Shown piece after piece: positions 8,599 to 17,872 of a DNA stretch of 64,000 nt. Position 1 is the stretch's first letter; each line of letters starts with the position of its first letter. Below the pieces are notes generated by a model. It saw only the letters and a program-made list of their open reading frames with translations, was not told the DNA's origin and made no database searches. The stretch comes from Luteimonas huabeiensis HB2 (lineage in GTDB: Bacteria > Pseudomonadota > Gammaproteobacteria > Xanthomonadales > Xanthomonadaceae), in the NCBI RefSeq assembly GCF_000559025.1, contig NZ_JAAN01000010.1, forward strand, positions 124,001 to 188,000, written 5' to 3'. A program made the translations under genes and the position numbers.

Positions 8599-9288
8599 AT
8601 GAGCGCCCGCAGCCTGTTCGTGACCGGCACCGATACCGGCGTCGGCAAGACCCATGCCTCGACCGCGCTGCTGCACGCGCTGCGCGCGCGCGGCCTGCGC
8701 GCGACCGGGATGAAGCCGGTGGCCAGCGGCTGCGCGCGCGGCGCCGGTGGTTGGCGCAACGACGACGCCCTGGCGCTGCGGGCGGCGAGCGATCCGGTGC
8801 CGCCCTACGAGGACGTCAATCCCTATCCGCTGCCGGAGCCGACCGCGCCGCAGCTCGCCGCCCGCGCGGCGGGCGTGGCGGTGGCGCTGGAGGCGCTGAC
8901 GGCCGCCCATGCGCGCCTGGCCGCGCAGTGCGACGTGGTGGTGGTGGAGGGCGCCGGCGGCTGGCTGGCCCCGCTGGCCGACGGGCTGGAGCATGCCGAC
9001 CTGGCGCGGGCGCTGGATGCCGAGGTGCTGCTGGTCGTGGGCCTGCGGCTGGGCTGCCTGAACCATGCGCGGCTCAGCGCCCGCGCCATCGTCGCCGACG
9101 GGGCCCGGCTGGCCGGCTGGATCGGCAATACCGTGGACCCCGGTTTCGCCGGCCAGGCCGGCTACCTGGATCTCGTCGCCGACGCCTTGCCGGCCCCTTG
9201 CTGGGGCGTGCTGCCGCACCGGCCGGGGCCGGATGCGCGCGAGGCGGCCGCGGCCCTGCGCCTGCCGGCGGCCTGGGCGCGGCGGTAG
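8599..9288 (+). CDS. bioD: Dethiobiotin synthetase
   Basis: 229 residues. It is an ATP-dependent carboxylase closing the ureido ring of dethiobiotin from 7,8-diaminopelargonate, the penultimate step of biotin synthesis. Visible are the P-loop FVTGTDTGVGKT, MKPVASGC, VVVEGAGGWLAPL and the downstream GWIGNTVDP loop. The length is normal. A GAGAAT box ends 6 nt before the ATG. No other bio genes are adjacent here. Biotin made this way would feed AccB (48521-49003) in the same window. Confidence 0.95.
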   Translation: MSARSLFVTGTDTGVGKTHASTALLHALRARGLRATGMKPVASGCARGAGGWRNDDALALRAASDPVPPYEDVNPYPLPEPTAPQLAARAAGVAVALEALTAAHARLAAQCDVVVVEGAGGWLAPLADGLEHADLARALDAEVLLVVGLRLGCLNHARLSARAIVADGARLAGWIGNTVDPGFAGQAGYLDLVADALPAPCWGVLPHRPGPDAREAAAALRLPAAWARR

Positions 9289-9384
9289 CCGTTGCCCGGG
9301 CGCACCGGTGCCGATCGGCAGTCGTCCCGTCCGGCGTCCTGAGATAGCCTGCGCGGACAGTGGCGATTTTCGTCTCGCGGCTGC

Positions 9385-9421
9385 TAGAATGCCTTCCTGT
9401 ACTGATTGGTATAGCAATTAG
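9385..9421 (+). promoter_or_regulatory. Putative promoter -10 and palindromic operator of the RND operon
   Basis: TAGAAT (9385-9390) is a good -10 box; the -35 (about TGGCGA, 9361-9366) is weak. The imperfect 20-bp palindrome CTGATTG-gtatag-CAATTAG at 9402-9421 covers the expected start of transcription. It stands out as AT-rich in this GC-rich DNA and sits where a TetR- or MarR-type repressor of an efflux operon would bind. No such regulator gene is next to it. Confidence 0.45.
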
Positions 9422-9472
9422 AAGGCGCCGCCAAGGCGCCCCGTCCCCACGCCCTCCACGGAGCCGTCCCCC

Positions 9473-10765
9473 ATGTCGATGCGCCCGCGCCTGATCGCGC
9501 TTGCCGCCTGTGTTCTCGTGCTCTCCGCCTGCGGCGGCGGCGAGGAGCCGCCGGCCCCTCCGCCGCCCGAAGTCGGCGTGGTCGCCGTGCAACCGTCCGT
9601 GGTGCCGCTGGAGAAGGACCTGGTGGGCCGGCTGGCGCCGTACCGCAGCTCCGACGTGCGCGCGCGCGTGCCGGGGGTGCTGCAGAAGCGCATGTACCAG
9701 GAGGGCAGCGACGTCAACGAAGGCGACGTCCTGTTCCTGATCGACCCGGCGCCGCTGCAGGCGGAGCTGGGCGCCGCGCAGGCCGCGCTGGCGCAGGCGC
9801 AGGCCAACGCCGCCAACGCCCGCGCCGCCGCCGAGCGCGCCCGCCGCCTGGCCCCTGACAACTTCATCTCGCGCTCCGACCTGGACGACGCGCTGGCCGC
9901 CGAGCGCAGCGCCAACGCGGCGGTGCAGTCGGCGGAGTCGGCGGTGCAGTCGGCGCGGATCAACCTCGGCTATGCCACCGTGCGCTCGCCGATCTCCGGC
10001 CGCGCCGGCAAGCAGCAGGTGACCGAGGGCGCGCTGGTCGGGCAGGGCGACGTGACCCTGCTGACCACGGTCGACCAGATCGATCCGCTGTACGTGAACT
10101 TCTCGCTGAGCCTGCGCGAGCTCGAGGACCTGCGCGGGCGCCACCTGGAGACCGCCGGCCCCACCAAGGTCGAGGTGATCCTGCAGGATGGCACGATCTA
10201 CGAGCACGCCGGCGAGATCGATTTCTCCGGCGACGTGGTCGATCCGCAGACCGGTGCGGTGTCGCTGCGCGCCACGGTGCCCAATCCCGACAGGCGCCTG
10301 CTGCCCGGCGCCTACGTCACCCTCAAGGCGACGATGGGCCGCCAGGAAGGCTTGTACCTGGTGCCGCAGCCGGCGCTGCTGCGCGATGCCGCCGGCGCCT
10401 ACGTGCTGGTGGTCGGCCAGGACGGCATGGTCGCGCGCAAGAACGTCACCGTCGACCGCGCCCAGGGCGGCGAGTGGGTGATCAGCGCCGGCCTCGCCGC
10501 CGGCGACCAGGTGATCGTGTCCGGCCTGCAGAAGGCGGCGCCGGAGGCCCCCGCCAAGGCGGTGCCGTGGAATCCGAACGCCCCCGCGCAGGGGCAGGCG
10601 CCCGAGGCCGGGGCGGGGCAGGGCGCGGCCGCGCCCGCCGCCGGGGCCGAGGGCGCGCCAAGCGAGGGCGCCGCCGCGCCGGCGGCGCCCGCCGCCGAAG
10701 CTCCCGCCGCGCCGCAGGGGGCCGCCCCGCAGCAGGGCGAGGTGCCCGCGAATCCGCAGGACTGA
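9473..10765 (+). CDS. RND efflux periplasmic adaptor (AcrA/MexA family lipoprotein)
   Basis: 430 residues. It bridges the inner-membrane RND pump and an outer-membrane channel. It has a lipoprotein signal with lipobox LSAC (Cys ~20), a barrel-sandwich half (PRVPGVLQKRMYQEGSDVNEG-like region at ~60-80), an alanine-rich coiled-coil hairpin (~100-160), the second lipoyl half (TVRSPISGRAGKQQVTEGA), beta-barrel and membrane-proximal domains, and a C-terminal extension of ~65 residues rich in Ala, Pro and Gln that most AcrA proteins lack. It lies 6 bp before the pump gene, in one operon. Confidence 0.94.
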   Translation: MSMRPRLIALAACVLVLSACGGGEEPPAPPPPEVGVVAVQPSVVPLEKDLVGRLAPYRSSDVRARVPGVLQKRMYQEGSDVNEGDVLFLIDPAPLQAELGAAQAALAQAQANAANARAAAERARRLAPDNFISRSDLDDALAAERSANAAVQSAESAVQSARINLGYATVRSPISGRAGKQQVTEGALVGQGDVTLLTTVDQIDPLYVNFSLSLRELEDLRGRHLETAGPTKVEVILQDGTIYEHAGEIDFSGDVVDPQTGAVSLRATVPNPDRRLLPGAYVTLKATMGRQEGLYLVPQPALLRDAAGAYVLVVGQDGMVARKNVTVDRAQGGEWVISAGLAAGDQVIVSGLQKAAPEAPAKAVPWNPNAPAQGQAPEAGAGQGAAAPAAGAEGAPSEGAAAPAAPAAEAPAAPQGAAPQQGEVPANPQD

Positions 10766-10771
10766 TCCCCC

Positions 10772-13700
10772 ATGCCCAAGTTCTTCATCAACCACCCGGT
10801 CTTCGCCTGGGTCGTCTCGATCCTGATCTCGCTCTCGGGCGTGATCGCGCTGCTCAACATGGGCGTCGAGTCGTATCCCTCGGTCGCGCCGCCGCAGGTC
10901 ACCGTGTCCGCGACCTACCCGGGCGCCGATGCGCAGACCACCGAGCAGGCGGTCACCCAGATCATCGAGCAGCAGCTGACCGGCATCGACAACCTGCTCT
11001 ACTTCAACTCGACCTCCAGCGCCAACGGCCGGGCCAGCATCACCCTGACCTTCGAGACCGGCACCGATGCCGACATCGCGCAGGTGCAGGTGCAGAACAA
11101 GGTGTCGCTGGCCACCCCGCGCCTGCCCAGCGAGGTGGTGCAGCAGGGCGTGGTGGTCGAGAAGGCGGCCGCGGGCTTCCTGATGGTCGTCGCGCTGCGT
11201 TCCAACAACCCGGCCATCGACCGCGATGCGCTCAACAACTACATCGGCGCCAACCTGATCGAGCAGATCTCGCGCCTGCCGGGCGTGGGCAGCACCCAGC
11301 AGTTCGGCAGCGAGTACGCCATGAACATCTGGCTCGATGCCGACCGGCTGCAGGGCTACGGCCTGTCGGCGACCGAGGCGCTGGCCGCGGTGCGGGGCCA
11401 GAACGTGCAGTTCGCCGCCGGCGCGCTCGGCGCCGATCCCGCGCCGGAGGGCCAGGGGTTCACCGCCTCGGTCTCGGCCGAGGGGCGCTTCAGCACGCCC
11501 GAGGAATTCGAGAACATCATCCTGCGCGCCGACAGCGACGGCACCGTGGTGCGCCTGGGCGACGTCGCCCGGGTGGAGGCCGGTGCCGGCGGCTTCGGCT
11601 TCGACGCCCGCTTCGACGGCCAGCCCACCGGCGCCTTCGCGGTGCAGCTGCAGCCGGGCGCCAACGCGCTGACGGTGGCCGAGGCGATCAGCTCGCGCAT
11701 GGACGAGCTGTCGGCCAGCTTCCCCGAGGGCGTGGAGTGGTTCTCGCCCTACGACAGCACCACCTTCGTGACCATCTCGATCCAGGAGGTCGTCAAGACC
11801 CTGATCGAGGCGGTGCTGCTGGTGTTCCTGGTGATGCTGCTGTTCCTGCAGAACCTGCGCGCCACGGTCATCCCCACCCTGGTCATCCCGGTGGCGCTGC
11901 TGGGCACCTTCCTCGGCCTGTGGATGCTGGGCTTCACCATCAACCAGCTGACGCTGTTCGCGATGGTGCTGTCGATCGGCATCGTGGTCGACGACGCGAT
12001 CGTGGTGATCGAGAACGTCGAGCGCATCATGGCGGAGGAACACCTGCCGCCGCGCGAGGCCACGATCAAGGCCATGGGCCAGATCACCGGCGCGGTGGTC
12101 GCGATCACGGTCGTGCTGGCGGCGGTGTTCATCCCCAGCGCGCTGCAGGGCGGCGCCTCGGGCGAGATCTACAAGCAGTTCGCGCTGACCATCGCCATCT
12201 CGATGGGCTTCTCGGCGTTCCTCGCGCTGGGCTTCACCCCGGCGCTGTGCGCCACCTTCCTCAAGCAGCACGCGCCGCCTGGGGAAAAGAAGGAGAACGT
12301 GGTCTTCCGCGTCTTCAACAAGTACTACGAGAAGACCAACGGCGTGTACGTCGGCCACATCCGTTCGGCCATCCGCCACACGCCGATCTGGATGGTGGTG
12401 TTCCTGGTGGCGGTGGTGCTGACGGCGTTCCTGTACATGCGCCTGCCGAGCAGCTTCGTGCCCGAGGAGGACCAGGGCTACGCGCTGGCGATCGTGCAGT
12501 TGCCGCCGGGGGCGTCGCTGCAGCGCACGCAGTCGGTGTTCGAGGAGGTCCGCGGCGCGCTCAGCCAGATCGAGGGCTACGAGAGCATGCTGCAGGTGGC
12601 CGGCTTCAGCTTCGTCGGCCAGGGCGAGAACGTCGGCATGGCCTTCATCAAGCTCAAGGACTGGGGCGACCGCGAAGGCACCGTGACCGACTTCATCGCC
12701 GCGGCCAACGGCGCGGTGTACGGCATCCGCGACGCGCAGATCTTCGTGGTCAACCTGCCGACCATCCAGGGCCTGGGCGAGTTCGGCGGCTTCGACATGT
12801 ACCTGCAGGACCGCTCCGGCGCGGGCCGCGAGGCGCTGCAGCAGGCGCGCAACCAGCTGCTGGGCGTGGCCGCGCAGCGGCAGGACATCGTGCAGGGCGT
12901 GCGCCCGAACACGCTGGAGGACGCGCCGCAGGTGAAGCTGGAAGTCGACCGCGTGCAGGCGCAGGCGATGGGGCTGTCGGTGTCGGACATCTACGGCGCC
13001 ATCCAGCTGATGCTGGCGCCGGTGTACGTCAACGACTACTTCGCCGACGGCCGCATCCGCCGCGTCAACATGCGCGCCGACGCGCCGTTCCGCACCGATC
13101 CGACCTCGCTCGAGCGCTTCTACACGCCCTCCAGCCAGCTCGACGCCGATGGCGGCCGGCTGATGATCCCGCTGTCGAACGTGGTGCGTTCGGAGTGGAC
13201 GACCGCGCCGCCGGCGCTGACCCGCTACAACGGCTACGCCGCGGTCAACATCGTCGGACAGGCGGCGCCGGGCCGCGCCTCGGGCGAGGCGATGAGCGCG
13301 ATGGAGGACATCGTCGTCAACGAACTGCCCGACGGCTTCGGCTACGACTGGTCGGGCCTGTCCTACCAGGAGATCATCGCCGGCAACACCGCCACGCTGC
13401 TGCTGGTGCTGTCGGTGGTGGTGGTGTTCCTCTGCCTGGCGGCGCTGTACGAGAGCTGGTCGATCCCGGTGGCGGTGCTGCTGATCGTGCCGCTGGGCAT
13501 CCTGGGCGCGGTGGCGTTCACCATGCTGCGCGGCGGGCTGTCGAACGACATCTTCTTCAAGATCGGCATGGTGACGGTGATCGGCCTGGCGGCGAAGAAC
13601 GCGATCCTGATCGTGGAGTTCGCGGTGCTGCAGCTGGTCGAGGGCAAGAAGCTGGCCGAGGCGGTGGTGGAGGGCGCCAGGCTGCGCTTCCGCCCGATCC

Positions 13701-13945
13701 TGATGACGTCCTTCGCCTTCATCATGGGCGTCACCCCGATGGCGCTGTCCTCGGGTGCGGGCGCCAACGCCCGCCACGCGCTGGCCACCGGCGTGATCGG
13801 CGGCATGCTGTTCGCGACCTTCCTCGGCTTGCTGTTCATCCCGGTGTTCTTCGTCGCGGTGCGCCGGGTGCTCGGCGACAAGCTCGACGAGCCGTCGCGC
13901 GCGGTGCAGGAGCAGCACCACGTCGATCCGGCCAGCCCGGCCTGA
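10772..13945 (+). CDS. RND multidrug efflux permease (AcrB/MexB, HAE1 family)
   Basis: 1057 residues, the standard length. It is a proton-driven inner-membrane trimer exporting hydrophobic compounds. It begins MPKFFINHPVFAWVVSILI (TM1) and has the HAE1 hallmarks: GIVVDDAIVVIENVERIM (the paired Asp of the proton relay in TM4), SNDIFFKIGMVTVIGLAAKN with the TM10 Lys region, and RFRPILMTSFAFIMGVTPMALS. Two large periplasmic loops lie between TM1-2 and TM7-8. The operon ends here at a strong terminator, so the outer-membrane TolC/OprM partner must be encoded elsewhere. Confidence 0.96.
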   Translation: MPKFFINHPVFAWVVSILISLSGVIALLNMGVESYPSVAPPQVTVSATYPGADAQTTEQAVTQIIEQQLTGIDNLLYFNSTSSANGRASITLTFETGTDADIAQVQVQNKVSLATPRLPSEVVQQGVVVEKAAAGFLMVVALRSNNPAIDRDALNNYIGANLIEQISRLPGVGSTQQFGSEYAMNIWLDADRLQGYGLSATEALAAVRGQNVQFAAGALGADPAPEGQGFTASVSAEGRFSTPEEFENIILRADSDGTVVRLGDVARVEAGAGGFGFDARFDGQPTGAFAVQLQPGANALTVAEAISSRMDELSASFPEGVEWFSPYDSTTFVTISIQEVVKTLIEAVLLVFLVMLLFLQNLRATVIPTLVIPVALLGTFLGLWMLGFTINQLTLFAMVLSIGIVVDDAIVVIENVERIMAEEHLPPREATIKAMGQITGAVVAITVVLAAVFIPSALQGGASGEIYKQFALTIAISMGFSAFLALGFTPALCATFLKQHAPPGEKKENVVFRVFNKYYEKTNGVYVGHIRSAIRHTPIWMVVFLVAVVLTAFLYMRLPSSFVPEEDQGYALAIVQLPPGASLQRTQSVFEEVRGALSQIEGYESMLQVAGFSFVGQGENVGMAFIKLKDWGDREGTVTDFIAAANGAVYGIRDAQIFVVNLPTIQGLGEFGGFDMYLQDRSGAGREALQQARNQLLGVAAQRQDIVQGVRPNTLEDAPQVKLEVDRVQAQAMGLSVSDIYGAIQLMLAPVYVNDYFADGRIRRVNMRADAPFRTDPTSLERFYTPSSQLDADGGRLMIPLSNVVRSEWTTAPPALTRYNGYAAVNIVGQAAPGRASGEAMSAMEDIVVNELPDGFGYDWSGLSYQEIIAGNTATLLLVLSVVVVFLCLAALYESWSIPVAVLLIVPLGILGAVAFTMLRGGLSNDIFFKIGMVTVIGLAAKNAILIVEFAVLQLVEGKKLAEAVVEGARLRFRPILMTSFAFIMGVTPMALSSGAGANARHALATGVIGGMLFATFLGLLFIPVFFVAVRRVLGDKLDEPSRAVQEQHHVDPASPA

Positions 13946-14001
13946 TCGCGGGGCCGTCGCGCGCTCCTGCGGGAGCGCGCGGCCGGCGTCGCGGAAACCG
14001 G

Positions 14002-14040
14002 CACGAAAAAGCCCGGCCTTTCGGCCGGGCTTTTTCGTGT
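14002..14040. terminator. Bidirectional rho-independent terminator
   Basis: GCACGAAAAAGCCCGGCC with its complement around a TTTC loop, ending in TTTTT on the plus strand and AAAAA on the other side. It is a textbook two-way terminator between the RND operon (plus) and the phasin gene (minus). Confidence 0.9.
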
Positions 14041-14084
14041 GCGCGCCGCAACGCCGCAGCGGCGTTGCGGGGCCGGCGCCGCGA

Positions 14085-14480
14085 TCAGGCCTTGCCGGCG
14101 CGGGCCGCCTGCTTGACGGTCCGCTCGGCGGCGGCGGTGGCCTGCGCGGTGGCGGACTCGAACTGGCCCTTGGCGATCTGGCCGATGGCCTCGTGGGTCT
14201 TCAGGGTGCGGGCCAGGGTCTCCTGGCTGGCGCCGATGGCGCGCTCGACGTTCTCGCGCGCGACCTGCACGCCCTTGGGCCACAGGGTCTTGAGGCCTTC
14301 CGGGTCGCGCACGGCGGTCAGCTCGCCCAGGTAGGCGAAGGTAGCGCTGGCGTTCTGCTCCAGCGTGCTGAGGCCCAGGCCGAAGATCTTCTCGAAGTTC
14401 TCCAGCGCCAGCTGGTTCACCTGCGCCGCGGTCTCCGCGAACTGGCGGGTGGTGGCGTTGAACTGCTCGTTGATGGACAT
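14085..14480 (-). CDS. Phasin family protein
   Basis: 131 residues, almost wholly amphipathic helix, with the phasin pattern (MSINEQFNATTRQFAETAAQ, then FEKIFGLGLSTLEQNASATF) and an Ala/Lys-rich C-terminus. Phasins coat polyhydroxyalkanoate granules and help control their size. In Xanthomonadaceae phasin-like proteins also occur without nearby PHA synthase genes; none is visible here, so granule binding is inferred. AGGA lies before the ATG. A promoter and palindromic operator were seen upstream (14528-14557). Confidence 0.88.
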   Translation of the reverse strand: MSINEQFNATTRQFAETAAQVNQLALENFEKIFGLGLSTLEQNASATFAYLGELTAVRDPEGLKTLWPKGVQVARENVERAIGASQETLARTLKTHEAIGQIAKGQFESATAQATAAAERTVKQAARAGKA

Positions 14481-14527
14481 GACGACATCCTGCTAGGTCC
14501 GGCAGGGATTGCCGGTTTGTGCAGTGC

Positions 14528-14557
14528 AGCATAGAGGGGGCGATGTTGCATTGCAAC
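14528..14557 (-). promoter_or_regulatory. Phasin promoter with palindromic operator
   Basis: On the minus strand, TTGCAA (14556-14551) and TATGCT (14533-14528) are 17 bp apart, a good sigma-70 promoter. The -35 lies inside GTTGCA-T-TGCAAC (14545-14557), a perfect palindrome around one base. TGC-N3-GCA palindromes are the kind of site used by PhaR-type repressors at phasin promoters; that assignment is inference. Confidence 0.6.
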
Positions 14558-14662
14558 AAAGCCCGGGCCCGCCGATGGCCGGCGTTAATCCTTGAGAATC
14601 AATCGTTTGCCCGCGGGTCTCCCTGAATGGGAGGCCCGGGCGCCCGGCGAACGCGCCGCGGC

Positions 14663-15016
14663 TCAGCCGCGATAGCGGCAGCCGGAGGTGCAGGTCTCGT
14701 GCACGACCACCTCGCTCAGCGCCGGCAGGGCGGGCTTGAGGCGCTCCCAGATCCAGATCGCCAGGCGCTCGCTGGTCGGGTTCTCCAGCCCCTCGATCTC
14801 GTTGAGGTAGTGGTGGTCCAGCCGTTCGTAGAGCGGCCGGAACGCGGCCTTGAGATCGGCGAAGTCCATCACCCAGCCGGTCTCCGGCCCGGGTTCGCCG
14901 CTGACGTGCAGCTCGATGCGGAACGAGTGGCCGTGCAGCCGCGCGCACTTGTGGCCCTCCGGCACGTTGGGCAGGCGGTGCGCCGCCTCGAGGGTGAAGA
15001 CCTTGAAGATGTCCAT
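14663..15016 (-). CDS. queD: 6-carboxy-5,6,7,8-tetrahydropterin synthase
   Basis: 117 residues. It converts dihydroneopterin triphosphate to 6-carboxytetrahydropterin in queuosine (7-deazaguanine) synthesis. Zinc-binding histidines sit in TLEAAHRLP and CARLHGHSF, with the catalytic Cys in the latter. Further QueD signatures are [29 protein letters not shown] and [13 protein letters not shown]. The C-terminal CTSGCRYRG also matches the family. The start at 15016 gives the family N-terminus [13 protein letters not shown]. It is divergent from acnD; no other que genes are near. Confidence 0.95.
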   Translation of the reverse strand: MDIFKVFTLEAAHRLPNVPEGHKCARLHGHSFRIELHVSGEPGPETGWVMDFADLKAAFRPLYERLDHHYLNEIEGLENPTSERLAIWIWERLKPALPALSEVVVHETCTSGCRYRG

Positions 15017-15108
15017 GCGTCGGCCGGAGGAACGCGAGGGGGAAGCGCGGGGGCGCAAGGATAGCGCAGGCGCCGGCCGCGCCCGCCGGGCGCGGGACCC
15101 CGGCGCGG

Positions 15109-15114
15109 TAGAAT
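15109..15114 (+). promoter_or_regulatory. Probable -10 box of acnD
   Basis: TAGAAT in GC-rich surroundings, 79 bp before the acnD start, is the best promoter candidate for acnD-prpF. No clear -35 is present. Confidence 0.35.
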
Positions 15115-15193
15115 CGCGGGTTTCCAGCGGTCCGCCCGTGCCCGCGCGTCGGCGGCGCCTCCGCCGGCCGACCTCCAGCCATCGCCAGAGCCC

Positions 15194-17836
15194 ATGAACG
15201 CAGACCACCGCAAGCCGCTGCCCGGAACCCCGCTCCACTACTACGACGCCCGCGAGGCGGTCGAGGCGATCGCGCCGGGGGCCTGGGCGGGCCTGCCCTA
15301 CACCGCGCGCGTGCACGCGGAGAACCTGGTGCGCTGCGCCGAGCCGGCGCGCCTGCGCGACTACCTCGGCCAGCTGATCGAGCGCCGGCGCGACCTGGAC
15401 TTCCCCTGGTTCCCGGTGCGCGTGGTCTGCCACGACATCCTCGGCCAGACCGCGCTGGTCGACCTGGCCGGGCTGCGCGATGCGATCGCCGAGCAGGGCG
15501 GCGACCCGGCGCAGGTCAACCCGGTGGTGCCGGTACAGCTGATCGTGGACCACTCGCTGGCGGTGGAGTGCGGCGGGTACGACCCGCAGGCATTCGAGAA
15601 GAACCGCGCCATCGAGGACCGCCGCAACGCCGACCGCTTCCACTTCATCGATTGGTGCCGCAAGGCGTTCCGCAACGTGGAAGTGATCCCGCCGGGCAAC
15701 GGGATCATGCACCAGATCAACCTGGAGAAGATGTCGCCGGTGGTCTACGTGCGCGACGGCGTCGCCTTCCCGGACACCTGCGTGGGCACCGACAGCCACA
15801 CCCCGCACGTGGACGCGCTGGGCGTGATCGCCATCGGCGTCGGCGGGCTGGAGGCGGAGAACGTCATGCTCGGCCGCGCCTCGTGGATGCGGCTGCCCGA
15901 CATCGTCGGCGTGGAGCTGACCGGCCGGCCCGGGCCCGGCATCACAGCCACCGACGTGGTGCTGGCGCTGACCGAGTTCCTGCGCGCCCAGCGCGTGGTG
16001 GGGGCCTACCTCGAGTTCTTCGGCGAGGGCGCCGCGGCGCTGACCATTGGCGACCGCGCCACCATCTCCAACATGTGCCCCGAGTACGGCGCCACCGCGG
16101 CGCTGTTCTACATCGACGGCCAGACCCTGGACTACCTGCGCCTGACCGGCCGCGAGGAACAGCAGGTGCGGCTGGTGGAGACCTACGCGAGGACCGCCGG
16201 CCTGTGGGCCGACGACCTCGCCGGCGCGCGCTACGAGCGCGTGCTCGCCTTCGACCTGTCCTCGGTCGAGCGCAACATGGCCGGGCCCTCCAACCCGCAT
16301 CGGCGCCTGCCCACCTCGGCGCTGGCCGAGCGCGGCATCGCCACCGGCCTGGACCGGGCGCGGGCGCAGGAGGCCGAGGGCCTGCTGCCCGACGGCGCGG
16401 TGATCATCGCCGCGATCACCAGCTGCACCAACACCTCCAACCCGCGCAACGTGATCGCCGCCGGCCTGCTGGCACGCAACGCCAACGCGCGCGGGCTGGT
16501 CCGCAAGCCCTGGGTGAAGACCTCGCTGGCGCCGGGCTCCAAGGCCGTGCAGCTGTACCTGGAAGCCTCCGGCCTGCTGCCGGAGCTGGAGCGGCTGGGC
16601 TTCGGCATCGTCGCCTTCGCCTGCACCACCTGCAACGGCATGAGCGGCGCGCTGGACCCGGCGATCCAGCAGGAGATCGTCGAGCGCGACCTGTACGCCA
16701 CCGCCGTGCTGTCGGGCAACCGCAACTTCGATGGCCGCATCCACCCTTACGCGAAGCAGGCGTTCCTGGCCTCGCCGCCGCTGGTGATCGCCTACGCCAT
16801 CGCCGGCACGATCCGCTTCGACATCGAGAAGGACGCGCTGGGCACCGACGCCGACGGCCGGCCGGTCAACCTCAGGGATCTCTGGCCGACGGACGAGGAA
16901 ATCGACGCCGTGGTCCGCGCCAGCGTGAAGCCGGAGCAGTTCCGCCAGGTCTACGGCCCGATGTTCGCGCTGCAGCCCGACGACGGCGCGCGCGTCGGCC
17001 CGCTGTACGACTGGCGGCCGCAGAGCACCTACATCCGCCGCCCGCCGTACTGGGAGGGCGCGCTGGCCGGCGCGCGCACGCTGACCGGCATGCGCCCGCT
17101 GGCGGTGCTGGGCGACAACATCACCACCGACCACCTCTCGCCCTCCAACGCGATCCTGCCCGACAGCGCCGCCGGCGAGTACCTGGCGAGGATGGGCGTG
17201 CCGGAGGAGGACTTCAATTCCTACGCCACCCACCGCGGCGACCACCTGACCGCGCAGCGCGCCACCTTCGCCAACCCGAAGCTGGTCAACGAGATGGCGG
17301 TGATCGACGGGGAAGTGAAGCAGGGCTCGCTGGCGCGGCTGGAACCGGAAGGGCGGGTGATGCGCATGTGGGAGGTCATCGAGACCTACATGGCCCGCCG
17401 CCAGCCGCTGATCGTCGTGGCCGGCGCCGACTACGGCCAGGGCTCCTCGCGCGACTGGGCGGCCAAGGGCGTGCGCCTGGCGGGCGTGGAGGCCATCGTG
17501 GCCGAGGGCTTCGAGCGCATCCACCGCACCAACCTGATCGGCATGGGCGTGCTGCCGCTGGAGTTCCAGCCCGGCACCGACCGCAAGACGCTGGGCATCG
17601 ACGGCACCGAGACCTTCGACGTCCTCGGCGAGCGCACCCCGCGCGCCACCCTGACCCTGGCGATCCATCGCCGCGACGGCACCACGGTGGAGGTGCCGGT
17701 GACCTGCCGGCTCGACACCGCCGAGGAGGTCTCGATCTACGAGGCCGGCGGCGTGCTGCAGCGCTTCGCGCAGGACTTCCTCGAAGCCGGGAACCGGCAG
17801 CCGGAGCCCGGCATCCGCAGCGGCGCCGGGGGCTGA
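15194..17836 (+). CDS. acnD: Fe-S-dependent 2-methylisocitrate dehydratase AcnD
   Basis: 880 residues, an aconitase-superfamily enzyme. With PrpF it dehydrates 2-methylcitrate in the methylcitrate cycle of propionate breakdown. The three cluster-binding cysteines are in [10 protein letters not shown] (C411) and ACTTCNG (C477, C480). The swivel domain carries [15 protein letters not shown] and [13 protein letters not shown]. The early sequence ([20 protein letters not shown]) and the prpF gene 36 bp downstream identify AcnD rather than housekeeping AcnA. The usual prpB and prpC partners are not next to it. Confidence 0.95.
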   Translation: MNADHRKPLPGTPLHYYDAREAVEAIAPGAWAGLPYTARVHAENLVRCAEPARLRDYLGQLIERRRDLDFPWFPVRVVCHDILGQTALVDLAGLRDAIAEQGGDPAQVNPVVPVQLIVDHSLAVECGGYDPQAFEKNRAIEDRRNADRFHFIDWCRKAFRNVEVIPPGNGIMHQINLEKMSPVVYVRDGVAFPDTCVGTDSHTPHVDALGVIAIGVGGLEAENVMLGRASWMRLPDIVGVELTGRPGPGITATDVVLALTEFLRAQRVVGAYLEFFGEGAAALTIGDRATISNMCPEYGATAALFYIDGQTLDYLRLTGREEQQVRLVETYARTAGLWADDLAGARYERVLAFDLSSVERNMAGPSNPHRRLPTSALAERGIATGLDRARAQEAEGLLPDGAVIIAAITSCTNTSNPRNVIAAGLLARNANARGLVRKPWVKTSLAPGSKAVQLYLEASGLLPELERLGFGIVAFACTTCNGMSGALDPAIQQEIVERDLYATAVLSGNRNFDGRIHPYAKQAFLASPPLVIAYAIAGTIRFDIEKDALGTDADGRPVNLRDLWPTDEEIDAVVRASVKPEQFRQVYGPMFALQPDDGARVGPLYDWRPQSTYIRRPPYWEGALAGARTLTGMRPLAVLGDNITTDHLSPSNAILPDSAAGEYLARMGVPEEDFNSYATHRGDHLTAQRATFANPKLVNEMAVIDGEVKQGSLARLEPEGRVMRMWEVIETYMARRQPLIVVAGADYGQGSSRDWAAKGVRLAGVEAIVAEGFERIHRTNLIGMGVLPLEFQPGTDRKTLGIDGTETFDVLGERTPRATLTLAIHRRDGTTVEVPVTCRLDTAEEVSIYEAGGVLQRFAQDFLEAGNRQPEPGIRSGAGG

Positions 17837-17872
17837 TCCGCCGCCGGCAACCACGCACAAGGTCGAACATCC

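Noticed and set aside
9074..13921. A 1615-residue open frame on the minus strand over the RND operon
   Set aside because: It is antisense to two clear genes, is full of His/Arg/Gln repeats typical of reversed high-GC coding sequence, and has no recognisable domain.
14663..17860. A 1065-residue minus-strand frame across acnD into queD
   Set aside because: Only its last 117 residues (from 15016) are real QueD; the rest is antisense to acnD.
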